A stretch of DNA of 64,000 nt. Origin: Croceivirga radicis (GTDB lineage: Bacteria > Bacteroidota > Bacteroidia > Flavobacteriales > Flavobacteriaceae). The notes under the pieces were generated by a model. It saw nothing but the letters and a program-made list of their open reading frames with translations. It made no database searches and had not been told where the DNA came from. Below, in pieces: positions 55,084 to 64,000 of the stretch. The DNA is taken from positions 1 through 64,000 of the forward strand of contig NZ_MTBC01000013.1 of assembly GCF_002072105.2 (NCBI RefSeq). Reading direction: 5' to 3'. A program made the translations under genes and the position numbers. The first letter of the stretch is position 1, and every line of letters begins with the position of its first letter.

Positions 55084-55575
55084 CTAATACTTATTTCTAA
55101 CTTCTTCTGCGCCTTTGATTACCTTTTCCTTTAGTCCTTCTTTATACACTAAAATTTTATCAAGCACACACTGGTCGCTTGCGCCAATTATCTGTGCCGC
55201 CAAAATACCGGCATTTTTTGCGCCATTTAGGGCAACCGTAGCTACAGGTACACCGCCCGGCATTTGTAATATAGATAAAACACTGTCCCAACCGTCTATG
55301 GAGTTAGAACTTTTTACCGGCACGCCAATAACGGGTAGGGGAGACATGGAGGCAACCATACCCGGTAAGTGTGCGGCACCGCCTGCACCAGCAATAATTA
55401 CCGCATATCCGTTTTTGTGTGCATTAGTACTAAAATCAAATAGTTTTTCTGGGGTTCTATGGGCAGATACAATGTCTACATCTACCTCAATATCAAAACC
55501 TTTTAAAATATCTATAGCATCTTGCATAACGGGTAAGTCACTTGTACTACCCATAACTATGGCTACTTTGCTCAT
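55084..55575 (-). CDS. purE: 5-(Carboxyamino)imidazole ribonucleotide mutase
   Basis: A 163-aa class I PurE that moves the carboxylate of N5-CAIR to give CAIR in purine synthesis. Motifs GSTSDLPVMQDA, SAHRTPEKL, IIAGAGGAAHLPGM are intact. The ATG overlaps the stop of purK by 4 nt (ATGA), so the two enzymes of this two-step route are coupled. Downstream is the heptanucleotide repeat. Confidence 0.96.
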   Translation of the reverse strand: MSKVAIVMGSTSDLPVMQDAIDILKGFDIEVDVDIVSAHRTPEKLFDFSTNAHKNGYAVIIAGAGGAAHLPGMVASMSPLPVIGVPVKSSNSIDGWDSVLSILQMPGGVPVATVALNGAKNAGILAAQIIGASDQCVLDKILVYKEGLKEKVIKGAEEVRNKY

Positions 55576-56726
55576 TTGCTTATTACTTTAATTTTTTCTT
55601 TTACTTCTTGTGCTACCTGTCTGGCCTTTGCCATATCGGCATCTACTATGGTTACATGTCCCATTTTCCTAAATGGGCGCGTCATTTTTTTACCGTAAAT
55701 GTGTGGGGTAACCCCGTCCATGGCCAAAACCTCTTCTATGTTTTCATAAACTACTTCTCCCGTATGGCCTTCTGCCCCCACAAGGTTTACCATAACACCA
55801 GCTACTTTACTTTCGGTTTTTCCCAAAGGTAAACCAAGAATGCATCGTATGTGTTGCTCAAACTGATTGGTAAAGCTGCCCTCTATGCTATAATGCCCAC
55901 TATTATGAGGTCTTGGAGCTACTTCATTCACTAAAATAGCATCGTCTTGTGTTTGAAAAAGTTCAACGGCCAACAAACCTACTTGTCCAAAACCTTCGCT
56001 CACTTTTTTAGCAACGGCTTGTGCTTTTTGGGCCACTTCTTCTGGAATACGTGCTGGGCAAATTACATATTCTACTTGGTTGGCCTCTGGGTGAAACTCC
56101 ATTTCTACCACAGGGTAAGTCTTGGTTTCGCCCTTACTATTACGGGCTACAATTACGGCCAATTCATTTTTAAAGTTTACCATCTCTTCTGCAATACACT
56201 CCACGTTTGGTAAACCTTCTAGATCAGACAATTCACGAACAATTTTAACCCCTTGTCCATCATAACCAAATTGCGCGCTTTTCCAAACAAAAGGCAATTC
56301 CAAACCGCCGTTTTGCACACTTTCTTTAATTTCAGAGGTATAGGCGTATCTAGTAAACTCAGATGTGGGTATGTTGTTGTCCCTATAAAACAATTTTTGT
56401 GTAGCCTTGTTCTGGATAGTGCGCAAAACTTTAGGTTGCGGATAAATGGTTTTACCCTGTTCCTCTAAGGCTTCTAGCGCATCTACATTAACATTTTCTA
56501 TTTCTATGGTGAGCACGTCTACATCCTTTCCAAAATCCATCACGGCATCATAATCCAAGAGTTTGCCAAGAACAAACTCGTTACAGGCAATAGCACATGG
56601 TGCCTCTTGTGATGCATCCATAACTTTGGTTGCAATGTCCCATTTACGGGTTTCATAAAGCATCATTTTACCCAATTGGCCACCGCCTAAAATACCCAGT
56701 TTAAAATCCGAAGAAAAGAAGTGCAT
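55572..56726 (-). CDS. purK: 5-(Carboxyamino)imidazole ribonucleotide synthase
   Basis: A 384-aa ATP-grasp enzyme that carboxylates AIR using bicarbonate and ATP. The N-terminus KLGILGGGQLGKMM, the ATP-grasp region LPFVWKSAQFGYDGQGVKI (central part) and NEVAPRPHNSGHY are family motifs. The frame is open from 56753; the ATG at 56726 is family-like. It has its own promoter and precedes purE. Confidence 0.95.
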   Translation of the reverse strand: MHFFSSDFKLGILGGGQLGKMMLYETRKWDIATKVMDASQEAPCAIACNEFVLGKLLDYDAVMDFGKDVDVLTIEIENVNVDALEALEEQGKTIYPQPKVLRTIQNKATQKLFYRDNNIPTSEFTRYAYTSEIKESVQNGGLELPFVWKSAQFGYDGQGVKIVRELSDLEGLPNVECIAEEMVNFKNELAVIVARNSKGETKTYPVVEMEFHPEANQVEYVICPARIPEEVAQKAQAVAKKVSEGFGQVGLLAVELFQTQDDAILVNEVAPRPHNSGHYSIEGSFTNQFEQHIRCILGLPLGKTESKVAGVMVNLVGAEGHTGEVVYENIEEVLAMDGVTPHIYGKKMTRPFRKMGHVTIVDADMAKARQVAQEVKEKIKVISK

Positions 56727-56750
56727 GGTTATATCTAATTTTAATGCTGG

Positions 56751-56778
56751 CAAAAATACGGGTATTCCTTTAAAGCAA
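56751..56778 (-). promoter_or_regulatory. purK promoter
   Basis: On the minus strand, TTG (56776-56778), a 17-bp spacer and TATTTTTG (56751-56758) fit both boxes. It points away from the HPRT-adk promoter. Confidence 0.55.
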
Positions 56779-56812
56779 GAAGTTTTAGGCGTTAAGGGCC
56801 GTTAAAAAATAG

Positions 56813-56820
56813 TATATTTG
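56813..56820 (+). promoter_or_regulatory. -7 box of the HPRT-adenylate kinase gene
   Basis: A perfect TATATTTG lies 25 bp before the GTG start at 56846. The -33 TTG is not clear (GTTAAG at 56791). Confidence 0.5.
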
Positions 56821-56845
56821 CCCACTGCAAAAACAGGGGACACAG

Positions 56846-57952
56846 GTGATACAATTGCACGATAAGTTTTTTAAGCCGTATTTGAGCGAGGCTCAGATAC
56901 TCAATGCCGTAGAGAAAATGGCACTTGCCATTGCGGAAGATTATAAAGATGAAGTGCCTTTGTTCGTTGGTGTGCTCAACGGTTCGTTCATGTTTGTCTC
57001 AGATTTTTTAAAGGCTTACCCTTATCCATGTGAGGTGTCTTTTGTAAAGCTGAGTTCCTACCAAGGCCTTACCTCTACAGGGATAGTAGAAACCCTTTTG
57101 GATGTTTCTGAAGATATAGCGGGTAAGAGCGTAATTATCTTGGAAGACATAATTGATACAGGCCGTACGTTACAGCAATTGGTGCATTTATTTTCTAATA
57201 CCAACGTAAAGGAATTTAAGATTGCCTCTTTGTTTTATAAGTCCGAAATCTATAATGGCGAATATGCGATAGATTATTTTGGAATGGATATACCCAACAA
57301 TTTTATTGTTGGTTATGGGTTGGATTATAACGAACTGGGCAGAAACCTAAGAGAAGTATACACATTAAACCAAACTGATATGATCAACTTAGTACTTTTT
57401 GGAAAACCTGGTGCAGGGAAGGGTACACAAGCAGGATTTTTAAAGGAAAAGTATAATCTAAAACACATTTCTACTGGAGATGTCTTTAGATACAACATTA
57501 AAAATGCTACGGAATTAGGCACACTTGCTAAGTCTTTTATAGATAAGGGCGAATTGGTACCAGACGAGGTTACCATTAATATGCTCAAGGATGAGGTAGA
57601 AAAAAATCCGGATGCAGCAGGATTTATCTTTGATGGTTTTCCAAGAACTACGGCACAAGCAGAAGCTTTGGACAACTTTTTGGAGTCTAAAGACATGAAA
57701 GTAGATGCTACCATAGCCTTAGAAGCAGAAGACGATATTTTGGTGCAACGTTTATTGGAGCGCGGTAAGGTTAGCGGCAGAACAGATGATCAAGATGAGT
57801 CCAAAATACGTAACCGATTTGACGAGTACAATGAAAAAACAGCGCCATTAAAGGCTTACTATGAGGCGCAGGGTAAATTCCATTCCGTGAACGGAATAGG
57901 AGAAATAGAAGCTATTACAGAGCGTATAAAAACGGTAATAGAATCGCTTTAA
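56846..57952 (+). CDS. Fused hypoxanthine phosphoribosyltransferase - adenylate kinase
   Basis: A 368-aa two-domain enzyme. Residues 1-178 are an HPRT that salvages hypoxanthine or guanine with PRPP; the PRPP loop VIILEDIIDTGRTL is at 96-109. Residues 179-368 are a full adenylate kinase (AMP + ATP to 2 ADP), with P-loop GKPGAGKGT (186-194), NMP-binding GELVPDEV, FDGFPRT and a short LID (GRTDDQDESKIRNRFD). Both active sites look intact. The start is GTG, reading V/M-IQLHDKFFKPYLS, the normal HPRT N-terminus; no in-frame ATG precedes it. Fusions of this type are common in Flavobacteriia. Obg follows after 25 bp. Confidence 0.93.
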   Translation: MIQLHDKFFKPYLSEAQILNAVEKMALAIAEDYKDEVPLFVGVLNGSFMFVSDFLKAYPYPCEVSFVKLSSYQGLTSTGIVETLLDVSEDIAGKSVIILEDIIDTGRTLQQLVHLFSNTNVKEFKIASLFYKSEIYNGEYAIDYFGMDIPNNFIVGYGLDYNELGRNLREVYTLNQTDMINLVLFGKPGAGKGTQAGFLKEKYNLKHISTGDVFRYNIKNATELGTLAKSFIDKGELVPDEVTINMLKDEVEKNPDAAGFIFDGFPRTTAQAEALDNFLESKDMKVDATIALEAEDDILVQRLLERGKVSGRTDDQDESKIRNRFDEYNEKTAPLKAYYEAQGKFHSVNGIGEIEAITERIKTVIESL

Positions 57953-57977
57953 AAATAGGGCAGTAGTTAGTTAAGTT

Positions 57978-58979
57978 ATGACCGAAGGGAATTTTGTTGA
58001 TTACGTAAAAGTACATGTTAACTCTGGCAAAGGTGGCCAGGGGTCAACGCATTTACGTAGAGAAAAGTTCGTGGCCAAGGGTGGCCCGGATGGCGGTGAT
58101 GGTGGTCGTGGAGGTCATGTTATAATCAAGGGGAACAAAAACCTCTGGACGCTGGTACACTACAAATTTAAAAAACACTTTAAAGCAGGGCACGGAGAAC
58201 ACGGTAGTAGACAACGTAGTACCGGTGCAGACGGTGCAGATGTCTATCTAGAAGTGCCTTTGGGTACCGTGGTTAGAGATACGGAGTCTAACGCCATTCT
58301 TTTTGAGATTACGGAAGATGGAGAAGAAAAAATCCTTGCAAAAGGAGGGTTAGGCGGGCGCGGTAACTGGCATTTTAAAAGTGCAACCAACCAAACCCCG
58401 CGTTACGCGCAGCCGGGTTTGCCGGGAGAAGAAAAGCAGTTGACCTTAGAATTAAAAGTGTTGGCAGATGTTGGTTTGGTAGGGTTTCCCAATGCAGGTA
58501 AATCTACCTTACTTTCCGTAATAACATCGGCGAAACCAAAAATAGCCGACTATGAATTTACTACGCTAAAACCCAATTTGGGTATTGTGGAGTATCGTGA
58601 CTTCCAAAGTTTTGTTATGGCAGATATTCCAGGAATCATAGAGGGTGCCGCGGAAGGTAAAGGTTTGGGACATTACTTTTTAAGACACATAGAACGCAAC
58701 GCAACCTTATTGTTTTTAATTCCTGCGGATAGTAAGGACGTATCCAAAGAATACCAAATACTTTTGGACGAGTTAAGAAGATACAATCCAGAGTTATTGG
58801 ACAAACAACGTTTGGTAGCTATTTCTAAGGCAGATATGTTAGATGATGAGCTAATCAATGAAATGGACAGCTTAATGAAAGAAGATTTTAAAGATGTGGA
58901 ATACATTTTTATTTCTTCCGTTGCTCAAAAAGGAATTCAAGAGCTCAAAGATAAGTTGTGGGTCATGCTTAACAATTAA
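57978..58979 (+). CDS. obg: GTPase Obg/CgtA
   Basis: A 333-aa GTPase for late 50S ribosome assembly and stress control. The glycine-rich Obg fold at 1-155 ([28 protein letters not shown]) is followed by the G domain, with G1 GFPNAGKST at 169-177, G3 DIPGIIEGA and G4 near SKAD. There is no C-terminal OCT domain, as in other short Obg. It starts 25 bp after the HPRT-adk gene. Confidence 0.95.
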   Translation: MTEGNFVDYVKVHVNSGKGGQGSTHLRREKFVAKGGPDGGDGGRGGHVIIKGNKNLWTLVHYKFKKHFKAGHGEHGSRQRSTGADGADVYLEVPLGTVVRDTESNAILFEITEDGEEKILAKGGLGGRGNWHFKSATNQTPRYAQPGLPGEEKQLTLELKVLADVGLVGFPNAGKSTLLSVITSAKPKIADYEFTTLKPNLGIVEYRDFQSFVMADIPGIIEGAAEGKGLGHYFLRHIERNATLLFLIPADSKDVSKEYQILLDELRRYNPELLDKQRLVAISKADMLDDELINEMDSLMKEDFKDVEYIFISSVAQKGIQELKDKLWVMLNN

Positions 58980-59038
58980 TAACATTTCGTAGTATTTAAA
59001 CCGCTACTTTATTTGTAATTTGTCTTTAAAAGACGGTT

Positions 59039-59563
59039 ATGAAACGGTTACTTCTGCTTTTATTTTTGGTTGCTTTTGCTTCTTGTATGGGTACACGGGT
59101 AGTTTATGATTATGATAAAGCCGTGAACTTTAACAACTATGTAAAATATAGCTATTATCCGGAATTAAACTCTGGCCTTACCCAATTAGATGAAAAAAGA
59201 CTTTTACGGGTATTGGATTCTACCTTACTTACAAAAGGGTTTATCCTGGACGAAGAACCTGATTTTTACGTAAATATTACAAGTAATGCGTACAGGTCTC
59301 AACCACAAAACAATGTTGGTGTTGGTGTTGGGGGTACGGGTAGAAACGTAGGTGGCGGTATATCTATTGGGCTGCCCATAGGTAACTCAGGAATGCAACG
59401 TAGCATACAGTTCGATTTTGTAGACGTAGCCAAAGACCAGTTGTTTTGGCAGGCTATTGCAGAACAATCTTTTAGAGATAATGCATCACCTTCCGTTAGG
59501 GAACAACAACTAAAAGCGGTGGTAGACAAGGTCTTTAAAAAGTTTCCGCCTTACACCAAATAA
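59039..59563 (+). CDS. DUF4136-like lipoprotein
   Basis: A 174-aa exported protein. The signal peptide ends in AFASC with Cys16 as lipidation site. The start of the mature protein, VVYDYDKAVNFNNYVKY, is followed by a central Gly-rich segment (about 90-115) and a closing LKAVVDKVFKKFPP, which resembles DUF4136 proteins of the outer membrane periplasmic face. Function unknown. It is alone in its transcription unit. Confidence 0.8.
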   Translation: MKRLLLLLFLVAFASCMGTRVVYDYDKAVNFNNYVKYSYYPELNSGLTQLDEKRLLRVLDSTLLTKGFILDEEPDFYVNITSNAYRSQPQNNVGVGVGGTGRNVGGGISIGLPIGNSGMQRSIQFDFVDVAKDQLFWQAIAEQSFRDNASPSVREQQLKAVVDKVFKKFPPYTK

Positions 59564-59706
59564 TTTCCCGTTCACTAGTTTAAAATTACCGCTGCCCATA
59601 AATACATAGGGTAAATCTTAACTTTCTAGTACTTTTAATTTTAGATAGTAGGTAACAAATCAATTATTTTGCCTACTCATATTCACAATCAATTAAAAGG
59701 AAAACT

Positions 59707-62016
59707 ATGAACACAATCAAAAAGCAAGCAGTAATGGCACTGTTTTGTATGCTTGGCGCGTTTAGCGTAGCCGCACAAGACATTGCAGGTAGCTGGAAGG
59801 GAAATTTAAAGGTACAGGGTACGGAATTACCTTTAATTTTTAACATTACAAATGCTTCTGGTGAACTATCCAGTACCATGGATAGTCCTACACAAGGCGC
59901 AACGGGCATTCCAATGGACGTGACCACTTTAAATGAAAAAGAACTAACAATAGAATTTAAACAAGGAGGCATAAAGTATGTAGGGATATGGAGCGCAAGC
60001 AGCATTAACGGTACTTTTTACCAAGGCGGTATGGAACTTCCTTTAACACTTATGAAAACAGAAAAAACAATTCCTGGCAATCCGGATTTAGTAAGTTCGG
60101 AGGCCGATTTACAACAATTGCAAGCCTTGGATAAAGGTGATTATAAATACAGTGTAGAAGATTATTTTGCAAGACCCAAAGCTTCTACTTTTCGCTTTTC
60201 ACCAGACGGCAAGTATATGTCTTACATGGAAAAGGACGATAGGGGTAAACGCCATGTAATGGTTAAAAATGTAGCCACCGGCGATGTTAAGATGGCCGTT
60301 GAGGAAAAGGAAGAGCTAATTAGGGGTTATGCGTGGTTAAATAACAATCGTTTAGCCTATTTAATGGATAAAGGTGGGGACGAAAATTACCATGTGTATG
60401 CCGCCAATCTAGATGGCAGTAATACTATGGACCTAACTCCTTTTGAAGGGGTCAAGGCAGAGTTTTCTAATTTGTTGAAAGAAGACAAAAACCACATTAT
60501 TGTTTCTATGAACAAAAACAACCCACAAGTTTTTGAACCATTTAAGGTGAATATAGAAACTGGGGCTTTGGAGCAATTGTTTAAGAACGAAGACCCGCAA
60601 AACCCAATTATGGGGTACGATTTTGATAAGGATGGAAATCTTAAGGGCTATGCTAAAATGGTAAATGGGGTAGATATGCAGTATTATTATGCAGATGGTA
60701 ATGGCGGTTATGCCTTATTTAAAGAGCTAAACTGGAAAGATACTTTTTCTGTTTTGGCTTTTGACTATGCTACGGACAACCCAGATGATGCCTATGTACT
60801 TACCAACTTGGAGAGCGATAAGACCAAAATTATAAAGTTCGATTTTAAGACGGGTAAAACCTTGGAAGAGGTATACCAACATCCAGATTATGATGTTTCC
60901 AATTTGTCTATTTCTAAAAAACGCGGGTATGAGTTAGACTATGTTGCTTATGAGGGAGATAAGTACCAGCTAGTACCTATTAGTGCGTCTTTTAAAAAAC
61001 TACACAAACGCATTGCTCAAAAATTTCCGAATCAACAGTTCTACCTCACAGATGCTACAGAAGATGAAAATCAGGTGTTGTTATATATTACAAGTGATAA
61101 GTTGTATGGCGAATACTACGCTTATAATGTAGCTAAAGACGAGTTTACCTTTCTGTTCGATTTAATGCCGCAGCTTAAGGAAGAAGACATGGCAGAAATG
61201 CGGCCAATAACGTTTAAAAGTAGGGACGGTAAAACCATACATGGCTATATTACCTTGCCCAAAGCAGCTTTGGAAGGCCAAAAAGTTCCGGTAATAGTAA
61301 ACCCACATGGTGGCCCACAAGGTATTAGAGATAGTTGGGGCTTTAATCCAGAAGCTCAGTTATTTGCTAGTAGAGGTTACGCTACTTTACAAGTTAATTT
61401 TAGAATTTCTGGAGGTTACGGTAGAGAATTTTTAGAGTCTGGCTTTAAGCAAATTGGTAGAAAAGCTATGGACGATGTAGAAGATGGCTTACAGTATGTG
61501 GTAGACCAAGGCTGGGTAGATAAGGATAAGGCAGCCATTTATGGCGGTAGCCATGGTGGTTATGCGGTACTGCGTGGGTTAACCAAAACACCAGACTTGT
61601 ATGCCTGCGGTGTAGATTATGTGGGGGTGTCTAATCTGTTTACGTTCATGGATTCTTTTCCAGAATACTGGAAACCGTATTTGGAAATTGTACAAGAGAT
61701 TTGGTACGACCCTAATGTTCCAGAAGAAAAGAAAATTATGGAAGAGGTTTCTCCCGTAAATCATATAGATAAAATTAAAAAGCCCTTATTTGTAGTGCAA
61801 GGGGCCAATGACCCTAGGGTTAATATTAACGAATCTGACCAAATTGTAGAAGGGCTGCGGGCCAAGGGGCAAGCAGTACCTTATATGGTAAAGTATGATG
61901 AAGGTCACGGGTTTGGCAAAGAAGAAAACCGTATAGAATTGTACAAAGCTATGATGGGCTTTTTTGCAGAACATTTAAATACCCAACAACCCGTTAAAAA
62001 AGCGGTAAAAGGCTAG
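59707..62016 (+). CDS. S9 family prolyl oligopeptidase-type peptidase with extra N-terminal domain
   Basis: A 769-aa exported serine peptidase. A signal peptide (ends at VAAQ, about residue 24) is followed by a lipocalin-like beta domain (about 25-115; [30 protein letters not shown]), then a beta-propeller and an alpha/beta hydrolase domain. The catalytic triad is Ser615 (GGSHGG), Asp702 (QGANDPRVN) and His734 (DEGHGF). It should cleave short peptides in the periplasm; the extra domain may bind substrate or membrane. It ends at a UUCG-loop terminator. Confidence 0.92.
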   Translation: MNTIKKQAVMALFCMLGAFSVAAQDIAGSWKGNLKVQGTELPLIFNITNASGELSSTMDSPTQGATGIPMDVTTLNEKELTIEFKQGGIKYVGIWSASSINGTFYQGGMELPLTLMKTEKTIPGNPDLVSSEADLQQLQALDKGDYKYSVEDYFARPKASTFRFSPDGKYMSYMEKDDRGKRHVMVKNVATGDVKMAVEEKEELIRGYAWLNNNRLAYLMDKGGDENYHVYAANLDGSNTMDLTPFEGVKAEFSNLLKEDKNHIIVSMNKNNPQVFEPFKVNIETGALEQLFKNEDPQNPIMGYDFDKDGNLKGYAKMVNGVDMQYYYADGNGGYALFKELNWKDTFSVLAFDYATDNPDDAYVLTNLESDKTKIIKFDFKTGKTLEEVYQHPDYDVSNLSISKKRGYELDYVAYEGDKYQLVPISASFKKLHKRIAQKFPNQQFYLTDATEDENQVLLYITSDKLYGEYYAYNVAKDEFTFLFDLMPQLKEEDMAEMRPITFKSRDGKTIHGYITLPKAALEGQKVPVIVNPHGGPQGIRDSWGFNPEAQLFASRGYATLQVNFRISGGYGREFLESGFKQIGRKAMDDVEDGLQYVVDQGWVDKDKAAIYGGSHGGYAVLRGLTKTPDLYACGVDYVGVSNLFTFMDSFPEYWKPYLEIVQEIWYDPNVPEEKKIMEEVSPVNHIDKIKKPLFVVQGANDPRVNINESDQIVEGLRAKGQAVPYMVKYDEGHGFGKEENRIELYKAMMGFFAEHLNTQQPVKKAVKG

Positions 62017-62041
62017 TAAATACGGTCGTTTTAAAGAATTT

Positions 62042-62066
62042 AAGGGAGCTTCGGCTCCCTTTTTTG
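62042..62066 (+). terminator. Terminator of the S9 peptidase gene
   Basis: The stem AAGGGAGC (62042-62049), TTCG tetraloop and GCTCCCTT (62054-62061) run into a T tract. This is a classic stable terminator. Confidence 0.93.
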
Positions 62067-62201
62067 TTTCGTAAAGTGCTTGATTTTCAATTGGGTAATA
62101 TTTGTTTACCGTTCGGGCAAGGGAACTTACCATTCGTCATAATTTAGTTTCAAAACCATCATTAGGGTAGTAGTTTAGCTGTATAAATAAAAACGAACAG
62201 C

Positions 62202-62255
62202 ATGGTAACGGTTATCAAATTAATAGTAAGTCTTTTAGTAGGCCTATTTATGTAA
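62202..62255 (+). other. 17-codon hydrophobic frame, uncertain
   Basis: An ATG at 62202 opens 17 codons (MVTVIKLIVSLLVGLFM) ending at TAA before the 18-bp repeats. The peptide is almost wholly hydrophobic with one lysine. It could be a leader peptide or chance. The rest of 62067-62201 has no visible gene. Confidence 0.2.
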
Positions 62256-62270
62256 ATCATCAATCACAAT

Positions 62271-62325
62271 TCAATTATCAATCAAAAATCAATTATCAAT
62301 CAAAAATCAATTATCAATCATCAAA
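62271..62325 (+). repeat. Three-copy 18-bp direct repeat upstream of a small membrane protein gene
   Basis: The unit TCAATTATCAATCAAAAA occurs exactly at 62271-62288 and 62289-62306, and a third copy from 62307 has a TCA inserted near its end. It lies immediately in front of the ATG at 62337, mainly in the probable leader. Unlike the heptanucleotide repeat near dcp, it is AT-rich. Confidence 0.9.
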
Positions 62326-62336
62326 AAACAACAATC

Positions 62337-62525
62337 ATGAAAACAATGGACATCACAAAGAAAACAGTGTTAGGTGTAGGTAGTTTAGCTATCCTTTCAG
62401 GAACATTCGGAATTTTTGCCGGTGTGGCAACAATGACAATTGCGTTTGCAATTTACACCGGTTGTATACTAATTGGCAGTGTAGTATTGCACAAAGAAGG
62501 TACAACTAATTATACAAAAGCGTAG
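62337..62525 (+). CDS. Small membrane protein (62 aa), unknown function
   Basis: A 62-aa protein with two hydrophobic segments (about 10-28 and 29-48) divided by a Gly/Ala-rich turn, with a short charged C-terminus. I do not recognise the family. It starts 11 bp after the 18-bp repeats and its stop is 3 bp from the next gene, so it is co-transcribed with the 94-aa membrane protein and the histidine kinase. Confidence 0.75.
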   Translation: MKTMDITKKTVLGVGSLAILSGTFGIFAGVATMTIAFAIYTGCILIGSVVLHKEGTTNYTKA

Positions 62526-62528
62526 TTT

Positions 62529-62813
62529 ATGAAATTAACCATCAACCAATCCTTACTACTGGCAGCTGCCATTTTATTGGCAGCTGTTTTACTTTCTAAT
62601 GTAGCCAACAATGAACTTATTATTAGTTCTGTAATGCTTTTAGGTGGTATAGGTACACTGGTATATACTTTTTTTAAAGACAAAAGGGCGTTACATTGCC
62701 TATTCACAAAAGGGAATATCTTTCGTAAGATTTTAGTGATAATCGCTTTGGCAGCCTTGTGCTTTGGCGTTGGTACGGCAGTAGGTAAAGTTGCCTATCT
62801 TTGGATAGGATAA
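62529..62813 (+). CDS. Membrane protein of unknown function (94 aa)
   Basis: A 94-aa protein with three hydrophobic segments (about 8-25, 32-48, 68-90) separated by a basic loop with FFKDKRALHC and TKGNIFRK. No known domain is recognised. It follows the 62-aa gene by 3 bp and precedes the histidine kinase gene by 23 bp, an arrangement that suggests an input or modulator for this kinase. Confidence 0.75.
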   Translation: MKLTINQSLLLAAAILLAAVLLSNVANNELIISSVMLLGGIGTLVYTFFKDKRALHCLFTKGNIFRKILVIIALAALCFGVGTAVGKVAYLWIG

Positions 62814-62836
62814 TTAGAAAACGGTAACTCATATAC

Positions 62837-63910
62837 ATGGCAAAAAGCGTTTGGAATAGGTATAGAAACCTTTTGTTTTGGAGCATTCAAGTAATTTCTT
62901 GGGGTGCTATTTTAGGTTTTGCCTATGTGTTTACACCAGATGTAGACGGGTTTAAATCTTCTGGTTTTTTAAAATTTTCTTTAGCAACAAGCTTTGTAAT
63001 TGGCCTGTTTTGTACCGGATTGCTTAGAGCTTATTTAAAGCGAAAAATTGAACTCAACGATTTTAAAAAGCGCTACTGGCTCTGGATATTTATAAGCGTT
63101 ATAGTTTGTGCTGCCGCTTATGCGTTACTTTCTTACGCTGCGGGCTATTTATCGCATCAGTTTTTTGAATCTGATGTGACTAAAGTTCCGGATATCTACA
63201 AAAATGCCGGTTGGGGCGTAATTATTGCCAATTCTTTTATCACCATTTTAGGTTGGACCATGCTCTACTTTGCTATTAAGTTGATGCTCAAATCTAACCA
63301 AGACCATTTAGAACGTACAGAGCTCAACAGCAATTTAAAACAAGCGCAGTTAAATACCCTTAAAGGACAAATTAATCCGCATTTTATGTTCAATAGTTTA
63401 AATAACATAAGGGGATTAATGCTAGAAGATGTAGAACGTTCTAGGGATATGATTACCAAATTGTCCGAGATGCTCCGGTATTCTTTGACCCAAAATGCCA
63501 AAAACTCAATTGCGTTAGAAGAAGAACTAGAAATGGTGGCTAATTACATCGATTTGTCTAAAATACAGTTTGAAGAACGTTTGCAATTCGTGACTAACAT
63601 AGCACCAGAAACCAAGAGTTTGCAAATACCTCCAATGATTATTCAATTGCTGGTAGAGAATGCGGCAAAACACGGTATTTCTAATTTAAAAAACGGCGGT
63701 ACCATCGCCCTAAAAACGAAAAAAGAAGCTACTGATTTGCTTATAGAGGTGCGTAATTCTGGAAAGTTACAATTGGCAAAAGATGGCACCCATTTGGGAC
63801 TTAAAAATATTAGGCAGCGCTTACAATTGCTGTATGGCGCCAAAGCCAGTTTTTCGCTTACGGAAGAAGGAGATGAGGTAGTGGCTTTAATAAAAATTCC
63901 TTTGGTATGA
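62837..63910 (+). CDS. LytS/AlgZ-type sensor histidine kinase
   Basis: A 357-aa membrane kinase with four predicted membrane segments (about 12-32, 42-62, 78-100, 120-145) and a His_kinase domain (PF06580 type). The phosphoacceptor is His182 in INPHFMFNSLNNIRG. The ATPase part has NAAKHGI (N-box) and THLGLKNIRQRL (G2). Its stop overlaps the start of the response regulator by 4 nt (ATGA). Confidence 0.92.
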   Translation: MAKSVWNRYRNLLFWSIQVISWGAILGFAYVFTPDVDGFKSSGFLKFSLATSFVIGLFCTGLLRAYLKRKIELNDFKKRYWLWIFISVIVCAAAYALLSYAAGYLSHQFFESDVTKVPDIYKNAGWGVIIANSFITILGWTMLYFAIKLMLKSNQDHLERTELNSNLKQAQLNTLKGQINPHFMFNSLNNIRGLMLEDVERSRDMITKLSEMLRYSLTQNAKNSIALEEELEMVANYIDLSKIQFEERLQFVTNIAPETKSLQIPPMIIQLLVENAAKHGISNLKNGGTIALKTKKEATDLLIEVRNSGKLQLAKDGTHLGLKNIRQRLQLLYGAKASFSLTEEGDEVVALIKIPLV

Positions 63911-64000
63911 TGATAAAAGCGGTCATTGTAGAAGATTCTCGTTTGGCACGAAATGAGCTTAAAGAGTTGTTGAAAAAACACAAGGATATTGAGCTTTTGG
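63907..64000 (+). CDS. LytTR-type response regulator, N-terminal fragment (cut by window end)
   Basis: Starts with MMIKAVIVEDSRLARNEL, the receiver-domain N-terminus with the acidic pair Glu9-Asp10 (IVEDS). The remainder is outside the window. Following a LytS-type kinase with a 4-nt overlap, a LytTR DNA-binding domain is expected but not seen. About 31 residues are visible. Confidence 0.88.
   Translation, partial: MMIKAVIVEDSRLARNELKELLKKHKDIELL

Noticed and set aside
55115-55591. 158-aa plus-strand frame over purE
   Set aside because: Full overlap with purE, which carries all family motifs.
62271-62325. Insertion sequence end or transposon scar
   Set aside because: No inverted repeats, transposase or target duplication accompany the 18-bp direct repeats.

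Overview
The window reads as a marine or soil member of the Flavobacteriaceae (Bacteroidota). The sequence is AT-rich. It carries the gliding and type IX secretion genes gldJ and porV, an HPRT-adenylate kinase fusion, MORN-type and DUF4136-like surface proteins and many lipoproteins. Several upstream regions carry the Bacteroidota promoter -7 box TAnnTTTG, in the best cases with a TTG element about 17-21 bp further upstream, and start codons generally lack a Shine-Dalgarno sequence. No phage, insertion sequence or CRISPR array is visible; this is a core chromosome segment with a few accessory islands.

Layout. 1-300: the 3' end of a 5S rRNA and a run of terminators. 300-6300: gltB-gltD glutamate synthase (minus strand). 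6600-7740: acyl-CoA dehydrogenase. 7960-12550: a plus-strand run nhaD, exbB, exbD, a TonB-like gene and folC. 12600-13330: two tRNA-Val genes around a PTPS/QueD gene. 13530-14490: a PiT-like permease. 14600-17605: gldJ and murF. 17930-24200: porV, cdd, pdhA, the two-lipoyl E2, an M28 peptidase lipoprotein and an SDR. 24200-27520: a six-hairpin glycosidase-like lipoprotein and a Tat-type metallophosphoesterase. 27600-30770: sprT-like, manC, DUF389. 30800-32300: MlaE/MlaF-like transporter. 32420-34100: PafA-type alkaline phosphatase. 34140-36650: a KAS III-like, methyltransferase, glycosyltransferase operon. 36800-39660: gcvP. 39785-42120: UbiA-like protein, ECF sigma with a tiny HxxxCxxC zinc protein, and a secreted protein followed by a 33-aa membrane peptide.

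42200-52750 is the most distinctive block. Two paralogous soluble histidine kinases, with five and seven PAS modules, each overlap a single-domain response regulator by exactly 17 nt. Between the two pairs lies an oppositely transcribed exported MORN-like protein overlapping a lipoprotein gene. 52950-58980 returns to housekeeping genes: M3 peptidase, purK-purE, the HPRT-Adk fusion and obg, with a perfect 8-copy heptanucleotide repeat between purE and the peptidase. 59000-64000: a DUF4136-like lipoprotein, an S9 peptidase, a repeat-rich leader, two small membrane proteins and a LytS/LytTR-type two-component system cut off by the window edge.

Starts were moved inward from the longest open frame wherever the extension overlapped a neighbour, used TTG, or preceded an obvious signal peptide or family N-terminus. 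Functions are read from motifs and family knowledge; no database search was possible.
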